From assembly GCA_039927975.1 (NCBI GenBank), contig JBDSTZ010000147.1, positions 1 to 6,112 on the forward strand: a stretch of DNA of 6,112 bases, written 5' to 3'. Source of the stretch: JBDSTZ01 sp039927975. GTDB taxonomy: Bacteria; Pseudomonadota; Gammaproteobacteria; Burkholderiales; Burkholderiaceae_D. A model generated the notes under the pieces. That model was not told the DNA's origin. It saw only the letters and a list, made by a program, of their open reading frames with translations, and made no database searches. Shown here in pieces: positions 5,843-6,112 of this stretch. The position numbers were made by a program, and so were the translations under genes. How positions within the stretch are numbered: position 1 is the first letter of the stretch; every line of letters begins with the position of its first letter.

Positions 5843-5857
5843 GCACCATTTTGGTGC
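5843..5857. repeat. Short perfect hairpin upstream of the acyltransferase gene
   Basis: GCACCA (5843-5848) and TGGTGC (5852-5857) form a 6-bp stem with a TTT loop, about 77 bp before the acyltransferase start. No T run follows. The arms share GCACC/GGTGC with the larger inverted repeat at 5740-5793, so the two structures could compete in an RNA. It may also be an operator; no regulator can be named. Confidence 0.4.
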
Positions 5858-5933
5858 GTCCTATCACAATTACTCCTTGTTTATCGGTGGCTATTAAAAC
5901 ATACTTGCATTATTAAAATATTAAGCAATAAGT

Positions 5934-6112
5934 ATGATTGCGAAAAAATTAAATCGACATCCGAGAATCGATTTCCTGCGCGGTATCGCGATTTTTTGCG
6001 TCCTTATCTTGCATTACACGCTCGCTTACGGTCTCAAGGACAGTCCGCTCGGCACACTGCTCAGTCCCGCCCTGCTGCATGCGCTCTGCTACAACGGCAA
6101 CTATGGCGTGAC
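5934..6112 (+). CDS. Acyltransferase-3 family membrane protein, N-terminal part; 3' end outside the window
   Basis: Only the first 59 codons are present, open to the window edge. The N-terminus has the acyltransferase-3 (OafA/NolL type) signature: after a basic start (MIAKKLNRHP) comes RIDFLRGIAIFCVLILHYTL, the first membrane helix with the Arg-Gly pair and the His of the conserved helix. Then comes a loop leading to NGNYGV, which in this family usually precedes the FFVISGFL helix that would lie just beyond the window. Members are inner-membrane enzymes that usually O-acetylate cell-surface or exported polysaccharides; the substrate cannot be told here. The ATG at 5934 has only weak Shine-Dalgarno sequence upstream (TAAG), but the family motif begins so close to it that the start is credible. 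It diverges from the lyase gene, so the two may share regulation, though this is not shown. Confidence 0.9.
   Translation, partial: MIAKKLNRHPRIDFLRGIAIFCVLILHYTLAYGLKDSPLGTLLSPALLHALCYNGNYGV

Larger units (their letters stand above)
5341..5933. other. Divergent intergenic region, dyad-rich, no gene recognised
   Basis: This 593-bp gap separates the leftward lyase gene from the rightward acyltransferase gene. It is AT-rich near both ends (about 5410-5540 and 5800-5933) and GC-rich in blocks between. It contains a candidate lyase promoter, a nested dyad in the lyase leader, tandem TCAC/GTGA half-sites and four perfect hairpins, listed separately. A 63-codon open frame at 5725-5916 has no Shine-Dalgarno sequence, no recognisable motif and runs through two hairpins, so I do not call it. 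For the acyltransferase gene only weak promoter matches exist, such as TTGTTT (5877-5882) with CATACT (5900-5905). Confidence 0.6.

Noticed and set aside
5725..5916. A 63-codon open frame between the lyase and acyltransferase genes.
   Set aside because: It has no ribosome binding site and no motif, and its sequence includes two perfect hairpins that better explain the DNA.

Overview
The window reads as chromosomal DNA of a high-GC betaproteobacterium, most likely Oxalobacteraceae (the Massilia/Duganella/Janthinobacterium group). This is inferred from the polynucleotide phosphorylase sequence, the GC-rich third codon positions, a secreted protein with a PEP-CTERM sorting tag, and DUF1275 and secreted polysaccharide lyase genes. 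The species cannot be named from the sequence alone.

Left part, plus strand: the window opens inside pnp. Visible are the end of its second RNase PH domain, the KH domain and the S1 domain, followed by a strong intrinsic terminator. An AT-rich gap holds a good sigma70-type promoter overlaid by a 10-bp direct repeat. It leads into a small multi-spanning membrane protein resembling DUF4234 proteins, probably starting at a TTG, and then a YoaK/DUF1275 membrane protein 9 bp further on. A bidirectional terminator, nearly a copy of the pnp terminator, separates this rightward pair from the leftward genes.

Middle part, minus strand: a two-gene unit is transcribed right to left. The first gene (5340 to 3403) encodes a secreted three-domain rhamnogalacturonan lyase of family PL4. 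The second (3330 to 2749) encodes a short secreted protein with a proprotein convertase P-like domain and a C-terminal PEP-CTERM anchor. A perfect 10-bp GC hairpin without a U-tract lies between them. The lyase would cleave the rhamnogalacturonan I backbone of pectin outside the cytoplasm. The second protein would be an exosortase substrate destined for the envelope or matrix.

Right part: a 593-bp divergent intergenic region, relatively AT-rich in places, contains a candidate lyase promoter, a nested dyad in the lyase leader, tandem TCAC/GTGA half-sites and several perfect GC hairpins. It ends at the start of a plus-strand acyltransferase-3 family membrane protein cut by the window edge.

I see no RNA gene, CRISPR array, phage or intact insertion sequence. 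No clearly new multi-gene system is visible. The points most worth checking are the lyase active site (a Glu where I recall the fungal enzyme having its catalytic His), the lyase/PEP-CTERM pairing, and the dyad-rich intergenic region.
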